In this document: one piece after another, positions 1 to 5,811 of the stretch
Layout of the letters: the number at the start of each line of letters is the position of its first letter
Numbering within the stretch: the first letter of the stretch is position 1
Assembly: GCA_027014185.1 (NCBI GenBank)
Contig: JALWEK010000199.1
Location: 1-7,167 of the forward strand
Source: Aquificaceae bacterium
GTDB taxonomy: Bacteria > Aquificota > Aquificia > Aquificales > Aquificaceae
Length of the DNA stretch: 7,167 nucleotides
Reading direction: 5' to 3'
Made by a program: the position numbers and the translations under genes
The notes under the pieces: generated by a model
Told to the model about the DNA's origin: nothing
The model's database searches: none
Seen by the model: only the letters and a program-made list of their open reading frames with translations

Positions 1-1118
1 AATATGAACTCCCTCAGGGTTAGCTTCTTTATCCTTAAAAACTCCTTCTCCTCTTCCTTGAGATCTCTACTCTTTATCGAAAGGAAGTAGATCCCGAGGG
101 CAGGAAGCTCCCCGTAAACGTCCTCAACGTTCAGCCATCCAAGTTGTAGGAGAAGATTTCTGTAGTCCCCGAGCTTCTCCCCGTAAACCTTCAAAAAGTC
201 CTCGTAATACCAGAGGGAGGAGAAGAGTATCTGAGAGAGCTTCGAGTAAAAGAGCTTCCCGTCCTCGATGAGCTTCTCTATGTTGGAGAAGGCTTCTCTA
301 AAGTTTTTGGTCTCGAGGTTTATGTTGGCAAGGTAGAAGTTGCTCCTGTCTGTGTAAGCCTCGAAGGGGTCGTTCCTGAGAGTAAGCTCCAGGTAGAGCA
401 GGGCCTTCCGCCACTCTCCCAGCTTGTAGTAGGATACCCCGAGTCTGAAGAGGATGTGGGCGTCTTCCCTCAGGTAGGAGTTCACGTTTATCGCCTGGGT
501 TATGTACTCGACCGCCCTTCTGTACCTTCCCAGGTTGAAATTGTAGAAGCCCATCGTGGCGTAGTACAGGTCTAGGTAGTCGGAGGGAACTCCCTTCTCG
601 GAGAGCTTCCTCAGGTAGTTAAAGCCCTCTATGCTACCCCCGAGGGCGGAGGCGTAACCGAACTTGACCATGTACTCGACCTTCTCCGTCTCCCCGTAGA
701 GGTTGGCGTATATGTTCTTGGCTGTGTCATACCACTGCAGAAGGAGGTAGGAGTCTGCTATGAACTCCCTCTGAACGTATATGAACCTGGGGACCTTGTA
801 GTAGAAGGGATACTGATTAAGAAAGCCTATAGCTGCGAGACCCCCCCTCTTGCTTCCGAAGGCGTAGGCGTAAAGGGCGTAGCTCTTTCCCAGATACAGA
901 AAGGAGAGCTCCCCGTAGTAAGACTTGGGAGCGACCGAGTAGCTCCTGGAGAAGTAAACTAGAGCGTCCCTGTAGTTGAGCACTTTTAAACTCTCAAGGC
1001 CCTTCTGGAAGTATGTTTTTGCAAGCTCCGGATCCTTTACCCTTTCCGCGTTAAAGGAGTAGGTTGAGACCAGGACTATCAGCAGAGCTATCAGGAGCTT
1101 TCTTATCAGAAACCGCAT
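1..1118 (-). CDS. TPR-repeat protein with N-terminal signal/anchor segment, C-terminus off the window edge
   Basis: The frame stays open for 372 codons to the window edge, so the C-terminus is missing. Residues 1-24 form a basic start (Arg2, Arg6, Lys7) and a hydrophobic stretch (about 8-17, Leu/Ile/Val), which suggests export or a membrane anchor. A cleavage after Ala24 is possible, but Phe at -3 is not ideal. The rest is Tyr/Leu-rich and helical, with TPR-like units at about 32-63, 183-213, 220-252 and 257-288 (for example the GLESLKVLNYRDALVYFSRS and LGVSYYKLGEWRKALLYLEL segments). TPR proteins are protein-protein scaffolds; the partner here cannot be named. The start ATG lies inside the preceding gene, offset by one base. 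In-frame codons upstream reach a TAG within 9 bases, so no earlier start is possible. GAAGAGG abuts the ATG and AGGAGG is 16 bases off, so translational coupling to the upstream gene is likely. Not recognised beyond this architecture. Confidence 0.85.
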   Translation of the reverse strand, partial: MRFLIRKLLIALLIVLVSTYSFNAERVKDPELAKTYFQKGLESLKVLNYRDALVYFSRSYSVAPKSYYGELSFLYLGKSYALYAYAFGSKRGGLAAIGFLNQYPFYYKVPRFIYVQREFIADSYLLLQWYDTAKNIYANLYGETEKVEYMVKFGYASALGGSIEGFNYLRKLSEKGVPSDYLDLYYATMGFYNFNLGRYRRAVEYITQAINVNSYLREDAHILFRLGVSYYKLGEWRKALLYLELTLRNDPFEAYTDRSNFYLANINLETKNFREAFSNIEKLIEDGKLFYSKLSQILFSSLWYYEDFLKVYGEKLGDYRNLLLQLGWLNVEDVYGELPALGIYFLSIKSRDLKEEEKEFLRIKKLTLREFI

Positions 1119-2619
1119 CCTCTTCTATATTAAACCTCCTCTCCTCCCTCCTTCCGAACTTGGATCCCCTCGGGTAGAGCTCCGTTCCGTTAATCTTCAG
1201 ACCCTCAAGGCTTAGACCCAAAGACTGCAAGCTCTTGCTCAGTCTCTGGACGTCCAGGTAAGAGAGGTTCCTCTCGATCATCTCCTTGATCCTTATGTCC
1301 ACACTGAGGGCCTCGCTCTGGAACCTGAACCTGAGAAAGGCATCCTCTATCCTGAGATTTATCTGCTTCACATCCTGCCTCTGGGGCTGGGTGGGGATCT
1401 CTCTCCTTTCCGTTCTCAGAGTTTGGATCTCCCCTTCGGACTCGGGACTCTGAAGCCAGGCTTCCCTATCCCTTACCTGCGGGGCAAATTCGGGCTTCAC
1501 ACTCTCCTTCTGGCTCTTCCCGGCTTCAAGGTCCCTGTGCTTTGTGGTAAGGGGAATTTCCTTATCAGCATACTTTGGGAAGGCCTCCTTTACTCTTTGA
1601 GGAGTATCCAGAGCCTCTTCGGGCTTGGGCTCATCGACCGTTGTATTGTCTGGGGTCAGAGGCGTCTTGTCTATCCTTGTGTCTGGTTTACGATCCTTTT
1701 CCGCTCTTATCAGACCATCTACGGGCTTGCTTTGGATTGTCTTTATATCTTCGGCGAAACTCTTCTGTGCAGTGTCTGAAATGTTTACATGGGATCTCGC
1801 GGAATTTGGGCTTTCTTTAACCAGATTCTTTTGAGCCTTTATAGCAACCTCTGACTCCAGCCCGTGGGATTTCTTCTCCGATCCGTTGCTTTCGGGTATG
1901 ACCGTTCCTTTTTTGTTTTCAACCTTCCCTTTAACCTTGGTGTTGAGTGCGGACGTCGTCTCTTCACGTTTCAGCTCCTTCAGTGGATCTCCATTACTCA
2001 TCTTTGCGGAATCGGCGGATACATCGACTTTGGAAGCTGTATTCTGAATATCGGGTGGCAAGACATCATTTCCGTTTTTAGAAAGTTCGGGAGTGTCTGC
2101 CTTCCAGGACTGAGCTAGAATTCCTTTGTTCTCGCGAACCCCTGCGTTAATTGTGTCCTTCCCGATATCCTGCGGTGGGAGGCTTTCAGAGAAAACATCC
2201 TCTCTATTGTTCACAACAGGGCTTCGGTCCTCGGCATTTTTATCCAGACTTATTTTTGGAGTCTCCTCTACGAAGCTTATATCTCCCTGCTTAAAAACGC
2301 TCGATTGAGCTATCCGGATCGGCTCGTTCGTGTTCTCTTGAATTTTCACACTATCCTGATAAGGATCTACGGCAGACAAGATTTCTCCTTCCGTCCGCAG
2401 AACGCCGATAAGGGACACAAGCTGCTGGATGCTCTTCTGGGATTTCTTGTTTACATCCACATCTTCTGCAGCGCTCCCCTCCTCAGCATCTGGGTGGAGT
2501 TCCATCTCCTTCATGAGGGAGAGGAGCATATCCTCGAAACCCTCCCCCGTTTGGGGGACCTTAAGTCCGAAGCTCTCGAGGAGCTGTCCTATCTCCTCAA
2601 GCCTTAAGCCCTTCAGCAT
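1051..2619 (-). CDS. Large hydrophilic protein, candidate divergent FliK (flagellar hook-length control)
   Basis: The protein has 522 residues, with no signal peptide or membrane segment. The N-terminus (about 1-48) is a short helical block containing a FEDMLLSLMKEM stretch, similar in style to FliK N-termini. Residues about 50-415 are low-complexity and rich in Lys, Glu, Ser, Asp, Asn and Thr, as expected of a disordered ruler or linker. Residues about 420-477 form a compact block, starting INLRIEDAFLRFRF and ending LGLSLEGLKIN, whose alternating strands followed by a helix and a Gly-Leu-x-Leu turn match the layout of the FliK C-terminal domain (Flg_hook family). The usual Pro-x-x-Leu-Gly signature is absent, so the match is weak. 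FliK measures hook length and switches flagellar export specificity. The start used is the first ATG; ATG at 2529 (Met31) is an alternative. The last 22 residues overlap the signal segment of the next gene. No flagellar neighbours are visible. The CDS is certain; the function is tentative. Confidence 0.5.
   Translation of the reverse strand: MLKGLRLEEIGQLLESFGLKVPQTGEGFEDMLLSLMKEMELHPDAEEGSAAEDVDVNKKSQKSIQQLVSLIGVLRTEGEILSAVDPYQDSVKIQENTNEPIRIAQSSVFKQGDISFVEETPKISLDKNAEDRSPVVNNREDVFSESLPPQDIGKDTINAGVRENKGILAQSWKADTPELSKNGNDVLPPDIQNTASKVDVSADSAKMSNGDPLKELKREETTSALNTKVKGKVENKKGTVIPESNGSEKKSHGLESEVAIKAQKNLVKESPNSARSHVNISDTAQKSFAEDIKTIQSKPVDGLIRAEKDRKPDTRIDKTPLTPDNTTVDEPKPEEALDTPQRVKEAFPKYADKEIPLTTKHRDLEAGKSQKESVKPEFAPQVRDREAWLQSPESEGEIQTLRTERREIPTQPQRQDVKQINLRIEDAFLRFRFQSEALSVDIRIKEMIERNLSYLDVQRLSKSLQSLGLSLEGLKINGTELYPRGSKFGRREERRFNIEEDAVSDKKAPDSSADSPGLNLLL
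2527..2558 (-). promoter_or_regulatory. Small hairpin and GGAGGG before an internal ATG of the FliK-like gene
   Basis: On the minus strand, TCCCCC and GGGGGA pair around an AAAC loop (2543-2558), giving a perfect 6-bp stem. GGAGGG (2540-2545) overlaps the 3' arm and lies 10 bases before the in-frame ATG of Met31 (2527-2529). The first ATG at 2619 has no Shine-Dalgarno. This could be a secondary start making a 492-residue form, or simply Gly/Glu codons. Confidence 0.25.
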
Positions 2620-2630
2620 ACTACTGGGTA

Positions 2631-2659
2631 AGTATATCGGCCCTTTCTCCGAATGTTAT
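2631..2659 (-). promoter_or_regulatory. Probable promoter of the FliK-like/TPR gene pair
   Basis: On the minus strand, TATACT at 2631-2636 (5 of 6 to the -10 consensus) is preceded, across a 17-base spacer, by ATAACA at 2654-2659 (4 of 6 to TTGACA). The -10 ends 11 bases before the ATG at 2619, so a start about 6-7 bases further on leaves a leader of only about 5 bases, and no Shine-Dalgarno is present. The upstream half overlaps the opposing lysC -10. Confidence 0.45.
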
Positions 2660-2662
2660 AAT
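2654..2662 (+). promoter_or_regulatory. Extended -10 promoter of the lysC operon
   Basis: TGTTATAAT is a perfect extended -10 element (TGnTATAAT). No -35 match is visible at the usual distance, as is common for extended -10 promoters. It ends 14 bases before the lysC ATG, so the predicted leader is about 7-8 bases. The bases before the ATG (TTGTTCCTGAG) contain no Shine-Dalgarno. Confidence 0.6.
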
Positions 2663-2676
2663 TCTTTGTTCCTGAG

Positions 2677-3915
2677 ATGAGAACGGTAGTCTGCAAGTTC
2701 GGAGGCACATCGGTAGGTAGCTTAGAGAGGATAGAGAACGCGGCGAGGCGTGTGATCTCCCTGGCGGAAAAGGGGAACAAGGTCATAGTGGTCTCCTCTG
2801 CAATGGCGGGAGAGACGGACGGACTGATAGATCTCGCCAGACAGATAAGCGAGTTCCCCAACGAGAGGGAGATGGACATGCTTCTGGCTACCGGGGAGCA
2901 GAAGGCTATAGCCCTCTTTGCTATGACCCTCAGGAAGCTTGGATACCAGGCTGTCAGCCTCTGTGGATGGCAGGTTCCGATAGTAACCGACGAGGTCCAC
3001 ACCAAGGCCCGCATAAGGAAGATAGGGACCCAGAGGCTCAAGAATCTTCTCAGCGAGGGCTACATCCCGGTGGTGGCGGGCTTTCAGGGTGTGACGGAAG
3101 ACTGGGAGATAACTACCCTCGGGAGGGGAGGCTCTGACACGACCGCGGTGGCCCTAGCTGCGGCGATAGGGGCGGACTGCGAGATATACACGGATGTGAC
3201 GGGAGTCTTTACCGCGGATCCGAGGATAGTTCCCAACGCGAGGAAGATAGAGAAGATCTCCTACGAAGAGATGCTCGAGCTCGCCTCCCTTGGGGCCAAG
3301 GTTATGCAGATAAGGAGCGTGGAGTTCGCAGCGAAGTATAGGGTGAGGATACATGTGAGGAGCAGCTTCGAGGAGGAGGGGGGGACCTGGATAGTTCCGG
3401 AGGATGAGATCATGGAGAAGGTCGTTGTGCGAGGAATAACGGTGGACACCAAGGAGTCTAGGATCACGGTGGTTCGCGTTCCCGATCAGCCCGGGATAGC
3501 GGCGAAGCTCTTCAAGGCGCTCGGGGAAGCCCACATAGTGGTGGACATGATAGTCCAGAACGTCTCCCACGAAGGCTACACGGACATGTCCTTCACCGTA
3601 AGCAGGACGGACGCCCCCAAGGCGGAGGAGATAGTGAGGAAGGTGGCCAAGGATATAGGAGCTAAAGAAGTTGTCAGGGACGACAGGGTGGCCAAGGTCT
3701 CCATAGTGGGCCTTGGCATGAGAAGCTCTTACGGGACCGCCGCCAAGATGTTCGAGGTTCTCTCCAAGAACGGGATAAACATAATGGCCATCTCCACCTC
3801 CGAGATAAAGATCTCCTGCCTGATAGACGAGAAGTACGCAGAGCTTGCGGTGAGAGCCCTCCACGAGGCCTTCATCGAGGACGGAGAGGAGATAAAGGTA
3901 GAGAACGAAGGATGA
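2677..3915 (+). CDS. lysC: Aspartokinase (aspartate kinase), monofunctional, two ACT domains
   Basis: Catalyses ATP-dependent phosphorylation of L-aspartate to 4-phospho-L-aspartate, the entry step to lysine/diaminopimelate, threonine and methionine, in the cytoplasm. The 412 residues match the usual length of the monofunctional class. Kinase-domain motifs are all present: KFGGTSVG (7-14), ATGE (71-74), GFQG (135-138), GRGGSDTTA (149-157) and [12 protein letters not shown] (172-183). Two ACT regulatory domains follow, at about 262-330 (with [12 protein letters not shown]) and 340-405 (with [13 protein letters not shown] and [11 protein letters not shown]), so feedback inhibition by lysine and/or threonine is expected from the family. 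The start is fixed by the N-terminal KFGGTSVG and a promoter just upstream; it has no Shine-Dalgarno. The stop overlaps hldA by 4 bases (ATGA). A strong internal start at Met246 probably makes a separate regulatory subunit (separate entry). Confidence 0.97.
   Translation: MRTVVCKFGGTSVGSLERIENAARRVISLAEKGNKVIVVSSAMAGETDGLIDLARQISEFPNEREMDMLLATGEQKAIALFAMTLRKLGYQAVSLCGWQVPIVTDEVHTKARIRKIGTQRLKNLLSEGYIPVVAGFQGVTEDWEITTLGRGGSDTTAVALAAAIGADCEIYTDVTGVFTADPRIVPNARKIEKISYEEMLELASLGAKVMQIRSVEFAAKYRVRIHVRSSFEEEGGTWIVPEDEIMEKVVVRGITVDTKESRITVVRVPDQPGIAAKLFKALGEAHIVVDMIVQNVSHEGYTDMSFTVSRTDAPKAEEIVRKVAKDIGAKEVVRDDRVAKVSIVGLGMRSSYGTAAKMFEVLSKNGINIMAISTSEIKISCLIDEKYAELAVRALHEAFIEDGEEIKVENEG
3399..3915 (+). 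promoter_or_regulatory. Internal ribosome binding site and start for an aspartokinase beta subunit
   Basis: GGAGG at 3399-3403 is followed after 8 bases by an in-frame ATG at 3412-3414 (codon 246 of lysC). The product, MEKVVVRGI onward, would be 167 residues containing both ACT domains. In Corynebacterium, Bacillus and Thermus aspartokinases, a beta subunit of about 160-172 residues arises from an in-frame start at the same place, giving alpha2-beta2 enzymes. The position, length and Shine-Dalgarno all fit; expression here is inferred. Confidence 0.65.
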
Positions 3916-4862
3916 ACGTAGAGAGACTGAGAGAGCTTCTCGAAAAACTCAAGGAGATAAAGGTCCTCGTCGTGGGGGACGTGATTTTGGACAGATACCT
4001 TCACGGAAAGGTGGAGAGGATCTCTCCCGAGGCTCCCGTTCCGGTGGTGGACGTTGAGAGGGAGGAGATCAGGCTCGGCGGGGCTGGGAACGTGGCCAAG
4101 AACCTCGTCTCCCTAGGGGTTAAGACCTATCTAACTGGCGTTGTGGGCGAGGACAGAGCGGGGGAGCAGGTGGAGGAGCTTCTGAAAGAGAGCGGTGTTG
4201 TCTCTTTGCTTGCAAAGGACTCAAGGCCTACCACGGAGAAGACGAGGGTGGTCTCTAGATCCCAGCAGCTCCTAAGGATAGACAGGGAGGACAGGTCAAA
4301 GGTGGGAGGTGAGGCTCTGAAAAAGATCCGCGAAGCCCTGACCGAAACCGAGTGCGACGGGATAATAGTTTCAGATTACGCCAAGGGAACTGTAACCTAC
4401 AAGGTAACTGATATGGTCAGGGAGAAGGAGGTATTCTGGGCGGTGGACCCAAGGCCCGTGAACAAGGAACTCTACAGGGGAGCGAGCCTTATAACACCGA
4501 ACGAAAAGGAGCTGAGAGAGATGACGGACATACTCTCCGGCGACCCCGTGGAAACTCTTGGCCTGAGGCTCAAGAAGGAACTGGAGGTGGAGACCCTCGT
4601 AGTCACTAGGGGTCCGAAGGGCATGACCCTCTTCAGGGACAGAGTGGAGAACTTCCCAGCGAGAGCTAAGGAGGTTTACGACGTTACGGGGGCGGGAGAC
4701 ACCGTGGTGGCAGCACTCACCGCCTTTTATCTGGCGGGAGCCACCTGGGAGGAGGCCTGTGAGCTCGCGAACCTCTGTGCGGGGATAGTGGTGGGGGAGT
4801 TCGGAACCGCCAGCGTAACACCGGAGGAGCTTATAGAAGAGCTTGATAATGAAGGGTGCTGA
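3912..4862 (+). CDS. hldA: D-glycero-beta-D-manno-heptose-7-phosphate kinase, kinase-only (HldA/RfaE N-domain type)
   Basis: Phosphorylates D-glycero-D-manno-heptose 7-phosphate at C1 with ATP, on the way to ADP-heptose for LPS inner core; cytoplasmic. The 316 residues equal the N-terminal kinase half of bifunctional HldE, and no nucleotidyltransferase half follows, so that step (HldC-type) must be encoded elsewhere. It is a PfkB/ribokinase fold: [22 protein letters not shown] (21-42) is typical of the HldE family, with GGAGN (56-60), ITPNE (194-198), VTRGPKGM (231-238) and the anion-hole motif DVTGAGDT (257-264, catalytic Asp263). The start ATG overlaps the lysC stop by 4 bases, which implies translational coupling; the nearest purine tract is a weak GAAGG abutting the ATG. 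The end overlaps the next gene. A related PfkB sugar kinase is possible, but the N-terminal signature favours HldA. It indicates an LPS-bearing Gram-negative. Confidence 0.92.
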   Translation: MNVERLRELLEKLKEIKVLVVGDVILDRYLHGKVERISPEAPVPVVDVEREEIRLGGAGNVAKNLVSLGVKTYLTGVVGEDRAGEQVEELLKESGVVSLLAKDSRPTTEKTRVVSRSQQLLRIDREDRSKVGGEALKKIREALTETECDGIIVSDYAKGTVTYKVTDMVREKEVFWAVDPRPVNKELYRGASLITPNEKELREMTDILSGDPVETLGLRLKKELEVETLVVTRGPKGMTLFRDRVENFPARAKEVYDVTGAGDTVVAALTAFYLAGATWEEACELANLCAGIVVGEFGTASVTPEELIEELDNEGC

Positions 4863-5178
4863 GTACGAAGAGATAGTTTCGGAGTACTTGAAAAACCTGG
4901 GCTACCGTATCCTCGAGAGGAACTACCGCTGCAGAACGGGGGAGATAGATATAGTGGCTCGGGACGGAGAGGTTCTCGTCTTCGTCGAGGTCAAGGGAGG
5001 TAGAAGTTCTGAGTTCGGACACCCAGTAGAAAGGTTCGACAAAAGGAAACTCTCTAGGATAATCGAGTGTGCGTACACTTTCATGGAAAGAGAGAAAATA
5101 GACCTACCCTTCAGAATAGACCTTGTGGTGGTGTTCGAGGGAAGCGTTGAGCATTACAAAAATGTAGGTTTTGATTAA
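4849..5178 (+). CDS. yraN: YraN/UPF0102 family protein, restriction-endonuclease-like fold
   Basis: The protein has 109 residues, typical for the family. The conserved layout is present: EYLKNLGYRILERNYR (12-27), GEIDIVARDG (31-40), VLVFVEVK (42-49), FGHPVE (56-61) and PFRIDLVVV (87-95). The Asp of GEID and the Glu-x-Lys of EVK correspond to the PD-(D/E)xK nuclease core, so a metal-dependent nuclease or DNA-processing role is suspected for the family. The cellular role is not established. ATG at 4849 was chosen over TTG at 4843 because the purine-rich GAAGAG at 4836-4841 is 7 bases before the ATG but only 1 base before the TTG. The gene overlaps hldA by 14 bases in another frame and is the last gene of the operon, ending 4 bases before a GC-rich hairpin. 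Confidence 0.9.
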   Translation: MKGAEYEEIVSEYLKNLGYRILERNYRCRTGEIDIVARDGEVLVFVEVKGGRSSEFGHPVERFDKRKLSRIIECAYTFMEREKIDLPFRIDLVVVFEGSVEHYKNVGFD

Positions 5179-5182
5179 TGAT

Positions 5183-5202
5183 ACCCCGCCCTCAGGCGGG
5201 GT
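5183..5202. terminator. GC-rich hairpin between convergent operons, probable bidirectional terminator
   Basis: ACCCCGCC, loop CTCA, GGCGGGGT: a perfect 8-bp stem with a 4-base loop, placed 4 bases after yraN and 10 bases after khpA. Neither side has a clean U-tract. On the minus strand (after khpA) the tail is moderately U-rich (ATCATTAATC); on the plus strand it is GGTTCACATG. It may act as a weak intrinsic terminator, a pause site or a 3'-end block. Confidence 0.6.
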
Positions 5203-5212
5203 GGTTCACATG

Positions 5213-5452
5213 TTATTCGAGGATCTCCAGTACGACCCTCTTTCCTGTTTTACGGCCCATGGCCGAGAGCAACGTTCTGAGGGCCCTCGCAATTCTGCCC
5301 TGCTTCCCGATAACCTTTCCGAGCTCCGAGGGATCCACCCTCAGCTCGATAACTATGGTCTTCTCCCCTTCGATCTCAGTCACCTGGACCTTGTCGGCGT
5401 TGTCAACGAGAGCCTTTGCGGTTGTCTCCACTATCTCCTTCATAGCGCTCAT
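5213..5452 (-). CDS. khpA: KH-domain RNA-binding protein KhpA (YlqC/UPF0109 family)
   Basis: A 79-residue single type II KH domain, the usual KhpA size. The [20 protein letters not shown] block (45-64) holds the GxxG loop (GKQG, 49-52) that grips single-stranded RNA; the flanking segments IVIELRV and KRVVLEI supply the strands. KhpA proteins bind RNA, often with KhpB, and affect cell envelope or division in Gram-positives; the role in this lineage is unknown. The start has a near-perfect Shine-Dalgarno (AAGGAGG at 5460-5466, 7 bases before the ATG). The ATG overlaps the rpsP stop by 4 bases (ATGA), so translation is coupled. Met4 is a possible but less well placed start. It is the last gene of the ffh-rpsP-khpA operon; the rimM and trmD genes that follow in many bacteria are absent here. 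Confidence 0.94.
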   Translation of the reverse strand: MSAMKEIVETTAKALVDNADKVQVTEIEGEKTIVIELRVDPSELGKVIGKQGRIARALRTLLSAMGRKTGKRVVLEILE

Positions 5453-5775
5453 GAGTGCACCTCCTTGGTGGTTTTCTTCTTCAGTACCCAGTAATCCCCT
5501 ACACGCCTGAGCTCACACTCCTCCGGGATAGCGTCCTTAAGAACTCCCGCACCTTCCAATATAGCCTTCGCCCTGCCGGCTATCTCAACACCCTTAGAGA
5601 TCCACTCCTTAACCTTATCAGGCTTTATATCGAGCAAAACCTTCCTCTTGGGATCGTATGTTCCGAGTATGTCTATGTAGTTGCCTTCTCTGGGAGACTT
5701 GGAGTCCATAACCACTATCCTGTATATGGGGTGGTGCCTGCGTCCGAACTTGGCGAGCCTTATCCTTACAGCCAT
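5449..5775 (-). CDS. rpsP: 30S ribosomal protein S16 (bS16)
   Basis: Component of the 30S body that binds 16S rRNA early in small-subunit assembly. The N-terminus [20 protein letters not shown] and the following [22 protein letters not shown] are diagnostic. The middle ([20 protein letters not shown], 54-73) keeps the helix but replaces the common GAQPTDTV-like segment with GVEIAGRA. At 108 residues it is longer than typical bS16 (about 80-90) because of a charged tail from about residue 80 ([21 protein letters not shown]). The start is supported by AGGAGG at 5783-5788, 7 bases before the ATG. It lies 36 bases after ffh and overlaps khpA by 4 bases, so it belongs to one operon with both. Confidence 0.97.
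   Translation of the reverse strand: MAVRIRLAKFGRRHHPIYRIVVMDSKSPREGNYIDILGTYDPKRKVLLDIKPDKVKEWISKGVEIAGRAKAILEGAGVLKDAIPEECELRRVGDYWVLKKKTTKEVHS
5460..5466 (-). promoter_or_regulatory. Shine-Dalgarno of khpA
   Basis: AAGGAGG, 7 bases before the khpA ATG and inside the last codons of rpsP. It settles the khpA start and contrasts with the absent Shine-Dalgarno at the operon's first gene. Confidence 0.9.
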
Positions 5776-5782
5776 TCTCCGT

Positions 5783-5788
5783 CCTCCT
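5783..5788 (-). promoter_or_regulatory. Shine-Dalgarno of rpsP
   Basis: AGGAGG, 7 bases before the rpsP ATG, in the 36-base ffh-rpsP spacer. No terminator-like hairpin or good promoter was seen in this spacer, consistent with read-through from ffh. Confidence 0.9.
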
Positions 5789-5811
5789 GAAAACCTGAGC
5801 TGTTTATTATA

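Noticed and set aside
1051..1118. Programmed frameshift or sequencing error fusing the FliK-like and TPR genes
   Set aside because: The TPR frame opens with a well-formed basic-hydrophobic signal segment at its own ATG, and the upstream frame closes normally, so two genes with an overlap explain it better.
1423..2680. Several plus-strand open frames of 60-118 codons opposite the FliK-like gene
   Set aside because: They overlap one another in different frames, are hydrophobic shadows of a Lys/Glu/Ser-rich gene, and show no family motifs.
3154..3864. A 236-codon open frame antisense to lysC
   Set aside because: It lies wholly within the strongly supported lysC, is rich in His/Tyr/Gly/Leu as expected from reading purine-rich codons backwards, and has no motif or ribosome binding site.
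4843..4848. TTG start giving yraN two extra residues
   Set aside because: GAAGAG (4836-4841) would be only 1 base from the TTG but is 7 bases from the ATG at 4849, and family N-termini fit the ATG.
5183..5202. IS200/IS605 or MITE end
   Set aside because: Only one hairpin is present, with no second end, transposase remnant or target duplication nearby; its place between convergent stops favours a terminator role.
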